Shown one piece after another: positions 16,255 through 25,819 of a stretch of DNA of 34,064 bases. The notes beneath the pieces are model-generated. The model made no database searches and was not told the origin of the DNA. It saw only the letters and a program-made list of their open reading frames with translations. This DNA comes from Candidatus Bathyarchaeota archaeon (GTDB lineage Archaea > Thermoproteota > Bathyarchaeia > Bathyarchaeales > Bathyarchaeaceae). The stretch covers positions 1 through 34,064 of the forward strand of contig JAUWZP010000012.1 of assembly GCA_030615265.1 (NCBI GenBank). The letters are read 5' to 3'. The translations under genes and the position numbers were made by a program. Positions within the stretch are counted from its first letter, which is position 1. Every line of letters begins with the position of its first letter.

Positions 16255-16962
16255 ATGGAAAACAAGGCTTGGGAACAGCTTGTTCAAAGTTTGATTAGAC
16301 AGCGCATTCTTAAGTCGCCTCACGTGATTCGTGCGTTACGCAAGGTTTCGAGGGAGCAGTTTCTGCCTGAACGAGTGAAATCCTACGCGAACGTGGATTC
16401 TCCGTTTCCAATAGGGTTTGGGCAGACGATTTCGGCGCCACACTGCTAGGCTTAGCTACGCCTAGCTGGGCGAAACATGGTTTCAATAATGAATGAAGCC
16501 CTAGAGTTGAAAGCAGGGCACAAAGTGTTGGAGATAGGTGCAGGTTCAGGCTGGCACGCTTCCACCATAGCAGAGACTGTAGCTCCATCGGACATGGCGA
16601 AAGAAAAGTGGGGACATGTGTACACTGTGGAAATCGTTAAAGGACTAGCTGAATTCGCTCGCAATAATGTGGAGCGTGCAGGCTACGGCAACCGTGTCAC
16701 AATTGTTCATGGAGACGGCTCCCAAGGATATGCTGAAAAAGCTCCTTACGACCGTGTTTTGGTGACCGCCGCAGCGCCAGACATCCCCAAACCACTGATT
16801 GACCAGTTAAAAAACGGCGGAGTTCTTGTTATCCCCGTTGGAGGACTCTATCTTTATCAAACCTTGTTTCGAGTTCGCAAGGTTGATGACAAAATTACTG
16901 AGGAGAACTTGGGCGGCGTAGCCTTTGTTCCGTTAACAGGCAAGTATGGACATAGAATCTGA
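16255..16962 (+). CDS. pcm: Protein-L-isoaspartate O-methyltransferase, interrupted by a 33-nt BHB-type intron
   Basis: ATG 16255 follows a strong GAGGAGG. The first part encodes the PCMT N-terminus up to GFGQTISAPH, then TGC TAG GCT TAG interrupts the frame. Coding resumes in the same frame at ATG 16477 (MVSIMNEALELK), continuing with the SAM motif VLEIGAGSGWHAS, then VHGDGSQGY and YDRVLVTAAAPDIP. Removing 33 nt restores the family motif GQTISAPHMVSIM without loss and gives 224 residues, the normal size. The enzyme methylates abnormal isoaspartyl residues so they can be repaired. The insertion folds as a splicing-endonuclease substrate, so the mRNA is probably spliced. Alternatives are a pseudogene or two separately translated fragments. 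Confidence 0.88.
16442..16474 (+). other. Probable archaeal BHB intron in the pcm mRNA (33 nt)
   Basis: Central helix: CGCC (16436-16439) pairs with GGCG (16469-16472). Bulge 1 is A-C^A (16440-16442) and bulge 2 is A-A^A (16473-16475). Cutting each bulge between its second and third base excises 16442-16474. The inner stem pairs 16443-16451 with 16460-16468 (one U-U mismatch, seven perfect pairs GCTAGGC/GCCTAGC) around an 8-nt loop. The outer helix is weak, with only G16435-C16476 clearly paired. The excision is in frame and regenerates the His codon at the junction. Confidence 0.8.
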
Positions 16963-17047
16963 CCTGCAAAGCGCCTCTTTTTTCCTGTTCAAAATGCGTG
17001 CATAAAGCCATAAATCTTATTAAAAATCTCATAGGTACCTACCGTCC

Positions 17048-17446
17048 ATGTTGCTGGTAACTGTTGCCGCGGTTATTCTGCTTGTATTAGCAGTGGATAA
17101 TGCCTACGAGTTTGCAAGTGTCTACAAGGCGCGGGCGCAGAAAGATAAAGCAGATATGGTGAAACCCCATTCAAGAATTGTGGAAACAGGCGAACTCTTT
17201 GGATTCATATTAGCTGGCATCCTACTGTATCTCTCAGCCTTAGACATAATTGCGGTAATCGTTCTCATCGTGGTAGGCCTCTACCATTTGGGCGGAGCGC
17301 TTTCGACCAAGCAAAATCTTTTAGAATTCTCTCAAGAAAAACTAAGGAGATTTCTTACGGTAATAATGATTGTTTGTTTCGCGGAGGTAGCTGTCGCGGG
17401 ATCCATTGTTGTATGGATGGCAAGCAACGGCTGGATAAGCCTGTGA
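17048..17446 (+). CDS. Membrane protein, four hydrophobic segments
   Basis: Four hydrophobic stretches are seen: residues 1-18 (VAAVILLVLAV), 49-66 (FGFILAGILLYLSAL), 67-84 (IIAVIVLIVVGLYHLG) and 104-126 (VIMIVCFAEVAVAGSIVVWM). A charged loop (KARAQKDKADMVK) separates the first and second. No transporter or enzyme motif is recognised. ATG 17048 has no clear ribosome-binding site; an AT-rich TTATTAAAA lies about 30 nt upstream. The gene is convergent with fen1, 35 nt apart. Confidence 0.65.
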   Translation: MLLVTVAAVILLVLAVDNAYEFASVYKARAQKDKADMVKPHSRIVETGELFGFILAGILLYLSALDIIAVIVLIVVGLYHLGGALSTKQNLLEFSQEKLRRFLTVIMIVCFAEVAVAGSIVVWMASNGWISL

Positions 17447-17481
17447 AGACGCACGGAAAAATCTGGAAGTTGAAATATTAG

Positions 17482-18531
17482 CTAGGAATTGCTTCCAAAC
17501 CATGCTTCTAAAGTTGTTTTTCCCTTAGTTTTGCGCATACCCACGCTTATTTTTCCCAAGGCTTTGCGAACTCTATCTACGGAAAAGTCGCGTTCCCCAC
17601 ACATAAACTGGATTACGCCTTCTATGTCGGGTTCTTTCCAAGCAAGCCGGTAGTTATCAGTAACCTTTGGATGTAAGAAAATATCTCTTATTCGCTGGAG
17701 GTCAACCGGAAACTCTGCTTTTTTCAATGTTGGCAAAAGCTTTTCGAGGCTTCCATGCTGTTTGACCAGTTGAAGCGCTTTTTTGGGTCCGATTCCCTTC
17801 ACGCCTTTGGGGTTAAAGTCTGTTCCAACCAGAATCCCAATGTCTATGAGCTGCTCATAGGTTATGCCTAACTCCCTCAAAACTTTGTCGAGAACCACAA
17901 TCTCTGGCCTTACCTCTATGTACACGTTTTTTCTTGGCAGTTTCCTCCGCCCACTAAGAGTTACGTTTCGAACAAGCATGGATGCGCCGAACAACAGGCT
18001 GTCATAGTCTTGGCTGGCGCAGAAGTTAGAATCCCCCTTCTTAACAAGATACGCGGCTTGGGCTTCACCTTCAGAAGGCGCCTGAATCCATGGAATACCT
18101 AGCAGCGTTAGAAGGCGTTTTGAGTCGTCTGCCATGTAATCCTTAAGCCTTGACGTCATCTGCGCATACCTACGTGCCTCTTCAACTCTACCGTCCTGCA
18201 AGGCTCTCTCATACTTAACAATGGCTTCCTCCTTAACTCGTGCTCTACGCTTGATTTCAACCTCTTTGAGTGTCGGAGGCACCCCGTCAAAGACGTAGAT
18301 AACCTTTATTTCCATATCCACGAGGTTTGAGGTTCGATAAAGCAAACCGCTCAGATGACTTGTAACTCGGCCCGTTCTGTCCTTAAGCGGAGTGCCATCT
18401 GGCTGGCGAATGATAGCCAAGAATTGATAGAGCGCGTTGTATGCGTCAATAGCTATGGACTTGCCTCTGAGGCTTGTGAGGTCTGTGGTAGTTTTTGGGA
18501 TGAGGTCTCTAAGATTTACGCCCAAAGGCAT
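17482..18531 (-). CDS. fen: Flap endonuclease FEN-1
   Basis: The N-domain begins MPLGVNLRDLIP and carries the metal-binding Asp of AIDAYNALYQF (D29). VFDGVPPTLK, the I-domain Glu/Asp motifs APSEGEAQAAYL and ASQDYDSLLFG, and GTDFNPKGVKGIGPKKAL (last metal Asp plus helix-hairpin-helix) follow. The C-terminal TTLEAWFG is a PCNA-interacting (PIP) box. FEN-1 removes 5' flaps during Okazaki fragment maturation and base-excision repair. Length (349 aa) is standard. ATG 18531 is preceded by its own AT-rich region, so it may be transcribed separately from the upstream winged-helix gene, 106 nt away. Confidence 0.97.
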   Translation of the reverse strand: MPLGVNLRDLIPKTTTDLTSLRGKSIAIDAYNALYQFLAIIRQPDGTPLKDRTGRVTSHLSGLLYRTSNLVDMEIKVIYVFDGVPPTLKEVEIKRRARVKEEAIVKYERALQDGRVEEARRYAQMTSRLKDYMADDSKRLLTLLGIPWIQAPSEGEAQAAYLVKKGDSNFCASQDYDSLLFGASMLVRNVTLSGRRKLPRKNVYIEVRPEIVVLDKVLRELGITYEQLIDIGILVGTDFNPKGVKGIGPKKALQLVKQHGSLEKLLPTLKKAEFPVDLQRIRDIFLHPKVTDNYRLAWKEPDIEGVIQFMCGERDFSVDRVRKALGKISVGMRKTKGKTTLEAWFGSNS

Positions 18532-18637
18532 GCACCATTACATAGAACAACGTTTCAATATTTAGGCTTAAACTATTTGAGAACATCATTCATTTCGAAG
18601 ATAGGCAACATAGTAGCGTTTAGGGCAGTTACAGTGG

Positions 18638-18871
18638 CTACTTCTTCTTTATCAGCTCGACTCTTCTCTTGCCTCTTATTACGGATGAAACATGGATTTT
18701 GCCTTCAATTTCCATTCTCATCAGTGTCTGGTTAAGGATGCCGAATCCAATGTCTTCTTGGCTTTCTTTCAGAATGTTAAATAGCTCCATGTCTGTCATT
18801 GGTCCTTTGTTTTGTAACAGTTCGATTATTGTCATGTGAAGCGGATGGGGTTTCCATATCTTAATCGACAT
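18638..18871 (-). CDS. Small winged-helix DNA-binding protein
   Basis: The protein begins MSIKIWKPHPLHMTIIELL, then PMTDMELFNILKES, a recognition-type helix (GFGILNQTLMRMEIEGKI) and a wing with basic residues (VIRGKRRVELIKKK). This is a small single-domain winged helix. It starts 17 nt after the cdc48 stop on the same strand, so it is likely co-transcribed. It ends with TAG, showing that TAG works as a stop here. The DNA target is unknown. Confidence 0.75.
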   Translation of the reverse strand: MSIKIWKPHPLHMTIIELLQNKGPMTDMELFNILKESQEDIGFGILNQTLMRMEIEGKIHVSSVIRGKRRVELIKKK

Positions 18872-18888
18872 AGTGTTTTCCTCAATTA

Positions 18889-21060
18889 CTATGAAATTGG
18901 AGTTGCAGGCTTCTTCACCCGTCTAATGGCTTTCATAAAACTCTTGTACCAAGTTTCCATGTCCGACGAGATGGTTGGCCCAATTTTCTCTAGAGCTTTA
19001 TGGAAATCGTTGAGTGATATCTCTTTGGAGTTTATGTCTTGTCTCAAAGCATTCATGGCTGCCTCTCGGCAAACGGCGTCGATGTCTGCTCCAGAATAGC
19101 TTTTGGTGTTGCTGGCCAACTCTGCTTGGTCGATGTCCTTCGCTAAAGGCATGTCTTTGGTGTAGATTTTGAAAATCTCCAGCCTAGCTTTCTCGTTTGG
19201 TTCAGGCACGTAAATCAGACGGTCAAATCTTCCAGGTCGTAGAACAGCTGGGTCAACGATGTCAGGACGATTGGTGGCAGCGACGATCACAACATCTTCA
19301 AGGGTCATTATACCATCCATCTCAGTCAGCAATTGACTAATAACGCGTTCAGTCACGCCACTGTTTGAAAAGCCCATTCCGCGTCGAGGTACAAGCGAAT
19401 CAAACTCATCAAAGAAAATCACGGCTGGTGAGGCCATCCGTGCCTTTCGGAAAACCTCGCGTATGGCTTTCTCTGACTCCCCAACCCATTTTGAAAAGAT
19501 CTCTGGACCTTTAATGCTGACGAAGTTGGCTTCGCTTTCAGTGGCCACAGCTCTTGCAAGCAGGGTTTTGCCGCAGCCTGGTGGTCCATACAGCAAGATT
19601 CCTTTGGGTGGGCGGATGCCCATTCGCTCGAAGAGTTCTGGATTCTTAATGGGCCATTCAACGGCTTCTTTTAACTCTTCTTTAACTTCTTCCAAGCCTC
19701 CGATTTGGTCCCAGTGAACTGTGGGTATCTCGATGTAGACTTCTCTCATGGCGGTGGGGGTTATTTCTTTGTAGGCGTTCAGGAAGTCTTCCATGAGTAT
19801 CTTCATTTTTTCTAAGACGCTTGGGGGAATTCTTTCTTCTTCTAGGTTGATTTCTGGTAGATACCGCCTTAACGCTTTCATTGCTGTTTCTCTTGCAAGT
19901 GCAGCGAGGTCTGCGCCTGTGTAGCCGTGGGTCATCTGTGACAGCTTTTTCAAGTCAACATCTTTAGCTAACGGCATTCCACGTGTGTGAATCTGCAGAA
20001 CTTCGTATCGCCCCGGTTTGTCGGGGACGCCTATCTCAACCTCTCGGTCAAATCTTCCCGGCCTACGTAGAGCAGGGTCAAGTGCACCTGGTCTGTTGGT
20101 TGCACCTATAACGATAACATTTCCTCTTCCGCTTAGCCCGTCCATCAAAGCAAGAAGTTGGGCAACCACTCGTCTTTCAACTTCGCCTGTAACCTCTTCC
20201 CGTTTGGGGGCGATGGCGTCAAGTTCATCTATGAAGATTATACTAGGCGAATTTTGCTGAGCCTGCTGAAAGATCTCACGTAGTCGCGCCTCGGATTCGC
20301 CGTAAAACTTGCTCATGATTTCCGGCCCGTTTATAGACTGGAAATTGACTTCAGACTCGTTTGCCACGGCCCTTGCAAGCAGGGTTTTGCCGCAACCAGG
20401 TGGCCCGTGAAGCAAAACTCCTTTTGGAGGGTCGATTCCCAGTCTCTGAAAGATTTCTGGATGACGTAACGGAAGCTCAATCATCTCTCGGACGCGCTGA
20501 ATCTCCTCCCGTAGTCCGCCTATGTCCTCATAGGTAGTGCGAGGCATACCTTTGGCTTCAGGGGCTGGTTCATTCAGAATCTGTAAGTTAGTATCGTACG
20601 TGATGCGAACAATGCCGTGGGGTCGGGTCTTGGTGACAATGAACGGTATGGCGTGGCCCAGCATCATTACCAGGGTTGTGTCGCCTTCAACAAAGGTGCG
20701 TTCCATGAGTCGGTTCTTGACAAAGTTTGTGAAGTCTTGATCCACGTTGAGCCGCATGTCAACTGGCGCCAAGACAACGCTTGCTGCATTCTTCACTTTG
20801 CCTGATTTTGCGACGACGTATTCGTTTATGGCTACTCCAGCGTTTTTGCGGGTGAACCCGTCGATTCTTATGATGCCGCGGTCTTGGTCTTCGGAGTAGG
20901 CTGGCCATGCAATGGCGGCGGTGGTTCTTTTTCCAACGATTTCAACGACGTCTCCAGCTGATATGCCAAGTTTCTGCATGGTTCGCTGGTCGATTCTGGC
21001 TATGCCTCTTCCTACGTCTCGTTGTCGGGCGTCTCCAACTCTAAGCTGCAATTCACTCAT
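18889..21060 (-). CDS. cdc48: Cdc48/VCP-type AAA+ ATPase
   Basis: The N-terminal double-psi barrel domain ([16 protein letters not shown]) and a CDC48_2 subdomain precede two AAA modules. The first has GPPGCGKT at about residue 219, with [10 protein letters not shown] and an arginine-finger region RRPGRFDRE. The second has GPPGCGKT at about residue 495, with [10 protein letters not shown] and RPGRFDRL. At 723 aa it is a complete archaeal Cdc48. The hexamer unfolds proteins, probably delivering them to the proteasome. The C-terminus (KKPATPIS) lacks an obvious HbYX motif. ATG 21060 has GAGAAGTGA upstream. Several TATA-like stretches lie in the roughly 295-nt upstream gap. Confidence 0.96.
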   Translation of the reverse strand: MSELQLRVGDARQRDVGRGIARIDQRTMQKLGISAGDVVEIVGKRTTAAIAWPAYSEDQDRGIIRIDGFTRKNAGVAINEYVVAKSGKVKNAASVVLAPVDMRLNVDQDFTNFVKNRLMERTFVEGDTTLVMMLGHAIPFIVTKTRPHGIVRITYDTNLQILNEPAPEAKGMPRTTYEDIGGLREEIQRVREMIELPLRHPEIFQRLGIDPPKGVLLHGPPGCGKTLLARAVANESEVNFQSINGPEIMSKFYGESEARLREIFQQAQQNSPSIIFIDELDAIAPKREEVTGEVERRVVAQLLALMDGLSGRGNVIVIGATNRPGALDPALRRPGRFDREVEIGVPDKPGRYEVLQIHTRGMPLAKDVDLKKLSQMTHGYTGADLAALARETAMKALRRYLPEINLEEERIPPSVLEKMKILMEDFLNAYKEITPTAMREVYIEIPTVHWDQIGGLEEVKEELKEAVEWPIKNPELFERMGIRPPKGILLYGPPGCGKTLLARAVATESEANFVSIKGPEIFSKWVGESEKAIREVFRKARMASPAVIFFDEFDSLVPRRGMGFSNSGVTERVISQLLTEMDGIMTLEDVVIVAATNRPDIVDPAVLRPGRFDRLIYVPEPNEKARLEIFKIYTKDMPLAKDIDQAELASNTKSYSGADIDAVCREAAMNALRQDINSKEISLNDFHKALEKIGPTISSDMETWYKSFMKAIRRVKKPATPIS

Positions 21061-21187
21061 GGATTTTCACTTCTCATGTGGTTTTAAGCGCGACTTCTAT
21101 GTTCTGAAAGCTTAATTTATTTTCTATTATAGACTGAAAGTAACTTATTTAACACCTAAGTTTTATTTATATCGGTTTTGCTTCGAT

Positions 21188-21215
21188 GCGCGCGATATAC
21201 CGACTTTCCAAATAT
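21188..21215 (+). repeat. 28-bp inverted repeat, left copy
   Basis: The 28 bases beginning GCGCGCGATATACCG and ending TTTCCAAATAT recur exactly, in reverse complement, at 27056-27083. It lies between the cdc48 promoter region and the 3' end of the large secreted-protein gene. An 11-nt TATGCACATAA overlapping its right end (21213-21223) recurs in direct orientation at 27098-27108. Confidence 0.9.
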
Positions 21216-21354
21216 GCACATAACACGTTAAGATCGATCGAAGTCCTAGATATTAACTATTATAGTTAAAGGGACGATAGCTGTTTGGTGGGTTGGTGTT
21301 TTGAGTGGTCTTCGTTTGTAGATGACCATAGCAACCGTGAGCAGAATAAATGTT

Positions 21355-23757
21355 CTATAGAGTGCCTTCTGAAGGAAGTGTAGGAGCAGTTGGTGTTGGT
21401 GGCTTTCTCTTCTTTAAGAAGTAGACTGCTCCAGCCAACGCTACGATTCCTACAATTACTATTATCCAGAACCACCACTGCATCCAGAAAGGAACTTGGA
21501 CTACTGCGTAAACATAGTATTGTCCATTATTGTCATCAATTGCATAGTTTCCTGCATTATCGTATGCAATGATTCTGTACTGTACGTTGGTTCCGCCCGG
21601 TAATCCTGGGATTTCTCCTTCGTAGGTGTCTCCGGTCGCCTTGCTCATTGTGACGTTATTCCAAGTTTCACCGTCGTCCGTGCTGTAAGAAAGGATTACT
21701 CCATCAGGGCGGACTCCGGTGTACGCATCAGTCACGTTCACTGAAACTGTTACAGCTTCATCAATGTCAGAAATTTCTGGTGTGTGAATGGGAGTGCCAA
21801 TTACAGGAGGGGTGTTGTCATGTTCAATTTGGAAAATTAGGTCCTTAAGGCTACTGATGGATTGGTTGTTCCAGATCATTCTATCTGGATCGCTGATGTC
21901 TGGTTCTGGTACGGTTCCAGGTCGAAAGATTGTCACTATATGGGTTGCGTTGCTGCCTCCTTCAACTGTTACTTTTAGTTTCTCTCTCTCTCTTGGTGGT
22001 TCGTCTTCGCTTGTGATGTTGAAGAATCTTTCAAGTTTGAAGCTTGTGGCATTTATCCAGTCTAACGGTGGCAGAACTGCAAATCCGCTTACATCGGCTT
22101 CCACCGAAGTCTCGGTTAGGTTGAGGCTCATTTTGAAATTGGTTAAGTCTAGTTGTGTCTCGTTGATGATTCGCAGCTGCGATGTTAACGGTTGCGGTAC
22201 GTCGCCGTAGGTCAGAAACATGCTTTTTATGTAGTTGATTTCGGCGTTGAAATCATCTTGGATGGTAGCGGTTGCGGTGAGGGTTGCCTGCCCGTTCTCA
22301 TAATCCAACGAAACCTCTGCTGAATCAACAGTGCAATACGTGGTATTTAGAATCGACTCTATGAATGATACCAGTTCAGGCGATATTTCAGGTATTTCCG
22401 GCAAGATCGGGACAATGCCGTTAATGAGTTTGGTTATGTTAACAGTGAACACAAGATTCATATCGGCTTCTTTAAGGGCATGTGCGTACGTTAACACGAA
22501 GGAACCGCTTTCAATCAAAGACCACGTCGCATTTAACACTTCAAACATAGAAGCTGGTTGCTCTGTCATATTGACAAACGTCTGAATGAGGTCTCCCTGG
22601 AACTCTGCCTCAAAATCAACCATAGCGCCGATGGTGTTGTACGGCGTGGTCGTAGTGTTTAACCTTGTGCATTTGAATAGCCCCTGTGTCATGTTGTATA
22701 GGGAATCAGGTCCCTGTCCTGGGATTGTGCTGTTGAACTGTTGAAGTAAATCGTCAAGAATCGTTGCGTTTATTTCCCCAAAATCAGGGTAATTACCGAA
22801 GATGACTGTTGAAGAGCCATTGAGGTATACGTAAGTATTGTTTCCTTCGAAGTCCATTTTTATGTCGTCTAGTGGAAAACCGGGCAGTATGTCAACTGTG
22901 ACATTACCATCTACCATGTTGCCCGCGTATTCCCCCATCACCGTGAAGTCCGTAATGTTAAAAGGAAACTCAGAAGCTATACCAGGCGGAAAGATCGTTG
23001 AGCCGCTAATCGTAGTGGTGAGAAGACCATCAGAATATTCTGAGAGCAATTTGAAGGCTGACGAATTGAACGGGAACTGAGACGCTTCTTCCGGTGGAAT
23101 GATTAATGTAAAGTTCGCTGATACCAGAGTCACGGTGTCGCTCTTTTTGATTTCAGCAACTACATACATTGGAGGCTCTGGGTAGGGCGGCTCCATATGA
23201 GTGTAATTCAGTGCGCCCTGCATGACTACTTGGCCGTCGGGGTATACGACAAAAATCGCTTCTATATCTGCAAAGGGTGAATCGAACTGCGTGTATAGGT
23301 ACTCTGTTGATAGAGGAACATCATATACGGAGTCAAGCCAATGGTCTGTGTACTCAAAAGGAGGAACGTACTCTACAGAATAGAGATGTATTCCAGAAAC
23401 GTTCACAGGGTTTAAACCTGAAACGTAGATTGTAGGGCCGTAAAGCGACACATTGACAACTCGTATACCAGCATCAAGGTGCTCAGATTTATGACCTGAG
23501 ACACTGTAAGAAACAGAAGTGGAGTCTCGGAGTCCCGAAATTTCGACTTTATAATCCCCTGGATCAGTAACGTTAACCTCTACGCCCACCTCAAGGTAAT
23601 CGAAGGCTCCATCACCATCAGTATCCACTCCTCTATCGTCTATACTGCCAGTAAGACTTGCCACCGGCTGCGCATGCGCACGCCAGAAAATCGATAAAGT
23701 TGAGAAGGTCAGAAGAGACATCAGCATGATTATTAAGATTCTTTTGCCAATCCTCAT
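21355..23757 (-). CDS. Large secreted, C-terminally anchored glycoprotein-like protein
   Basis: A signal peptide (KRILIIMLMSLLTFSTLSI, cleaved near AHAQP) is followed by a Ca-binding-like DTDGDGAFDYLEV. A long beta-rich ectodomain carries more than 20 N-glycosylation sequons. An internal repeat is visible around ASQFPFNSSAFKLLSEY and ASEFPFNITDFTVMGEY. Near the end is an Ig/FN3-like module (SYSTDDGETWNNVTM, YRIIAYDNAGN), then a single TM helix (FWIIVIVGIVALAGAVYFL) and a basic tail. It would sit on the cell surface. ATG 23757 has GGTG upstream and is preferred to the GTG at 23778. It diverges from a MacB-like permease gene. No specific family is recognised. Confidence 0.75.
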   Translation of the reverse strand: MRIGKRILIIMLMSLLTFSTLSIFWRAHAQPVASLTGSIDDRGVDTDGDGAFDYLEVGVEVNVTDPGDYKVEISGLRDSTSVSYSVSGHKSEHLDAGIRVVNVSLYGPTIYVSGLNPVNVSGIHLYSVEYVPPFEYTDHWLDSVYDVPLSTEYLYTQFDSPFADIEAIFVVYPDGQVVMQGALNYTHMEPPYPEPPMYVVAEIKKSDTVTLVSANFTLIIPPEEASQFPFNSSAFKLLSEYSDGLLTTTISGSTIFPPGIASEFPFNITDFTVMGEYAGNMVDGNVTVDILPGFPLDDIKMDFEGNNTYVYLNGSSTVIFGNYPDFGEINATILDDLLQQFNSTIPGQGPDSLYNMTQGLFKCTRLNTTTTPYNTIGAMVDFEAEFQGDLIQTFVNMTEQPASMFEVLNATWSLIESGSFVLTYAHALKEADMNLVFTVNITKLINGIVPILPEIPEISPELVSFIESILNTTYCTVDSAEVSLDYENGQATLTATATIQDDFNAEINYIKSMFLTYGDVPQPLTSQLRIINETQLDLTNFKMSLNLTETSVEADVSGFAVLPPLDWINATSFKLERFFNITSEDEPPREREKLKVTVEGGSNATHIVTIFRPGTVPEPDISDPDRMIWNNQSISSLKDLIFQIEHDNTPPVIGTPIHTPEISDIDEAVTVSVNVTDAYTGVRPDGVILSYSTDDGETWNNVTMSKATGDTYEGEIPGLPGGTNVQYRIIAYDNAGNYAIDDNNGQYYVYAVVQVPFWMQWWFWIIVIVGIVALAGAVYFLKKRKPPTPTAPTLPSEGTL

Positions 23758-23887
23758 AATATTCACACCTATGACCACGCGTATTATTGATAGAATTATT
23801 TATGTTCTTCGCACAATAGTTATAGGATTAAAACCGATTCAGAGCTCAAAATCAAGTGAAAGGAAGGATTATGCTACGCGAATCACC

Positions 23888-25057
23888 ATGATGTGTCTAA
23901 GAAACCTCCTCCGAAGACGTTTTAGAACTTCACTTTGCCTATTCGGTGTCTCCCTAGCCACTATCTTCATCGTAGCCATAGGCGCAACCACTACAAATTA
24001 CACGGCGGTCATCAGAGAAATGAACATATTTTTCAGTGGAGATGTCGTTGTCGTAGCCGAAGGCGCCATGGTCATTCAAGCTTTTCCTGTTATGGGAGGA
24101 AACCTTCCAGTAAGTGTAGCTGAAAAAGTGCAGCAGGTGAATGGCGTTAAGACAGCAGTTCCTATGTTGGTTAGATTCGGTTATCAAGTTGAAGCCGTTA
24201 TTCAACTTGCTCCAACAAACGTCAGCATCGGAATACCTCCTGGGAACTGGTCTGTTCTGGTGGGTCACACGCCCCTCAAGCCGGGTGGAAATTGGCCATC
24301 AGGGGATCCGGGTAAAAAAGAGGTTGTCGTCGGTCCATCTCTCGCCGGTCAATATGACCTTGCTGTAAGCTCAAAGGTAAAGGTGGAAAACACGAGTTTG
24401 ACGGTGATAGGCATTCTTGACACACGATCTGCTCTTCTTTCTCGATCGATAATCCTACCACTCAAATTGGCCCAACGCCTATACTATGGACACACCATGT
24501 GGATTAACATGGTCGTCGCCAAGCCTGAAGAGTACGGGATACAGGAACAAGTGGCGAATAGAATTGAAGAAGGAATTGAGGGACTTGAGGCTTTAACGAC
24601 TCATGAAAGACACGAAATTATTGAACCTCTTCTTCATGACGTAGAAACTTGGACTCTAGGACTAAATAGCGTGCTTTCCCTCCTAAGTATGATCCTCGTG
24701 ACAACGGTTGCCATGATGAACGTATCTGAGAGGAGAAGGGACTTCGCTACCTTAGATGCAATTGGAGCTCCAAAGAGCGCAATCTTCCGCATGGTCATCA
24801 CCGAAACCATGTTGATAGGGCTGCTTGGTGGGCTAGCCGGAATATTGTTAGGTTCAATAGCCGCGATACTGATAGCCAGCTTTTACACAAACATCCCGCT
24901 CTCAATGTTTTTCTTTGACCTTTTCAACATCGTTTCTCCACTTTTTATGATGAAAATTCTTGCATCCACAGCGGCTGTAAGCTGCGTTGCAGGAGTCATA
25001 CCCGCCATAGCTGCCTCAAGAATGAACATCTCAGAGGTTTTGAGGTCGGAATATTGA
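23888..25057 (+). CDS. MacB/FtsX-type ABC transporter permease
   Basis: The N-terminal LRNLLRRRFRTSLCLFGVSLA leads into TM1, then a periplasm-equivalent MacB-like ectodomain of about 200 residues, then three C-terminal TM helices (SVLSLLSMILVTTVAMM, GLLGGLAGILLGSIAAIL and AVSCVAGVIPAIAA). The end [14 protein letters not shown] is typical of the family. The frame is open from 23726, but the first 54 codons overlap the divergent gene and promoter, so ATG 23888 or 23891 is preferred. The stop overlaps the ATPase start by four bases (TTGA). Such systems move lipids, peptides or lipoproteins or act mechanically; the substrate is unknown. Confidence 0.85.
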   Translation: MMCLRNLLRRRFRTSLCLFGVSLATIFIVAIGATTTNYTAVIREMNIFFSGDVVVVAEGAMVIQAFPVMGGNLPVSVAEKVQQVNGVKTAVPMLVRFGYQVEAVIQLAPTNVSIGIPPGNWSVLVGHTPLKPGGNWPSGDPGKKEVVVGPSLAGQYDLAVSSKVKVENTSLTVIGILDTRSALLSRSIILPLKLAQRLYYGHTMWINMVVAKPEEYGIQEQVANRIEEGIEGLEALTTHERHEIIEPLLHDVETWTLGLNSVLSLLSMILVTTVAMMNVSERRRDFATLDAIGAPKSAIFRMVITETMLIGLLGGLAGILLGSIAAILIASFYTNIPLSMFFFDLFNIVSPLFMMKILASTAAVSCVAGVIPAIAASRMNISEVLRSEY

Positions 25058-25734
25058 TAGTCGAGACCCAGGAATTGACACGAATGTACCGCCTTGGCGC
25101 GTCCGTCATCATGGCCGTGAACAAGGTGAGTCTGGAGATCAAGGAATCTACTTTCGTTTCGATCGCAGGGCCTTCCGGTTCTGGGAAAACTACGCTTCTA
25201 CACTTGATAGGATTAAATGACCGTCCCACTTCAGGAAAAGTCTTTTTCAAGAACGAGGATACTTCACTTCTAAGCCACAGAGAGCGGAGGGAAATCAGGC
25301 TTCGGAACATCGGGTTTGTTTTTCAAACCTTTAACTTGCTGCCTACACTCACGGCTCTAGAGAATGTTGAACTGCCTATGGCACTAGCAAAGATTCCGCC
25401 AAAGCTGCAAAGGGAAAAAGCTATTCAACTTCTTGAAGCAGTTGGGCTTACTGGCAGGCTTCAACACAGATCCAAAGAGTTGAGCACTGGAGAGATGCAA
25501 CGGGTGGCAATAGCTAGGGCCCTTGCAAACGACCCCCTTTTGATTCTTGCAGATGAACCTACAGGCGAACTTGACTCTGAAACCGGATATGAGATCATAA
25601 AGTTGCTTCTCCGCTTGTGCAGAACACACAAAACCACGGTAGTTGTGGCAACTCACGATGAAAGAGTTGCCAAAGCGTCTGACGTAAAGTACAGTATGCG
25701 GGACGGCTTGATCACGCGAGATGTTGGATTATGA
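25054..25734 (+). CDS. ABC transporter ATP-binding protein (MacB/LolD type)
   Basis: Walker [13 protein letters not shown]-loop [11 protein letters not shown], signature [15 protein letters not shown] (a variant of LSGGQ), Walker [14 protein letters not shown] and H-loop [10 protein letters not shown] are all present. At 226 aa it is a normal single-domain ATPase. TTG 25054 overlaps the permease stop, indicating coupled translation and a two-gene transporter. The ATPase would dimerise under the permease dimer. The permease and the divergent secreted protein may act together at the cell surface; that is inference from context. Confidence 0.93.
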   Translation: MIVETQELTRMYRLGASVIMAVNKVSLEIKESTFVSIAGPSGSGKTTLLHLIGLNDRPTSGKVFFKNEDTSLLSHRERREIRLRNIGFVFQTFNLLPTLTALENVELPMALAKIPPKLQREKAIQLLEAVGLTGRLQHRSKELSTGEMQRVAIARALANDPLLILADEPTGELDSETGYEIIKLLLRLCRTHKTTVVVATHDERVAKASDVKYSMRDGLITRDVGL

Positions 25735-25819
25735 GCTTTTCACACTAATATGTGTGTGCGCCTCAAGCTGAGGATGCGGAGTATTTTAGCCTGTTTGTTG
25801 GTTAGACCTTGAAGAAGAG

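Noticed and set aside
16444-16476. TAG in pcm decoded as pyrrolysine
   Set aside because: The insert is absent from the family motif, and PolB and the winged-helix gene at 18638 end at TAG, so TAG acts as a stop here. Splicing explains both TAGs at once.
16436-16479. Ribosomal bypassing over a hairpin, as in phage T4 gene 60
   Set aside because: A hairpin is present, but take-off and landing codons do not match well, and the precise 4-bp helix with two 3-nt bulges is better explained by BHB splicing.
21788-22210. 140-codon plus-strand frame
   Set aside because: Antisense shadow of the secreted-protein gene, Ser-rich composition typical of a shadow frame.
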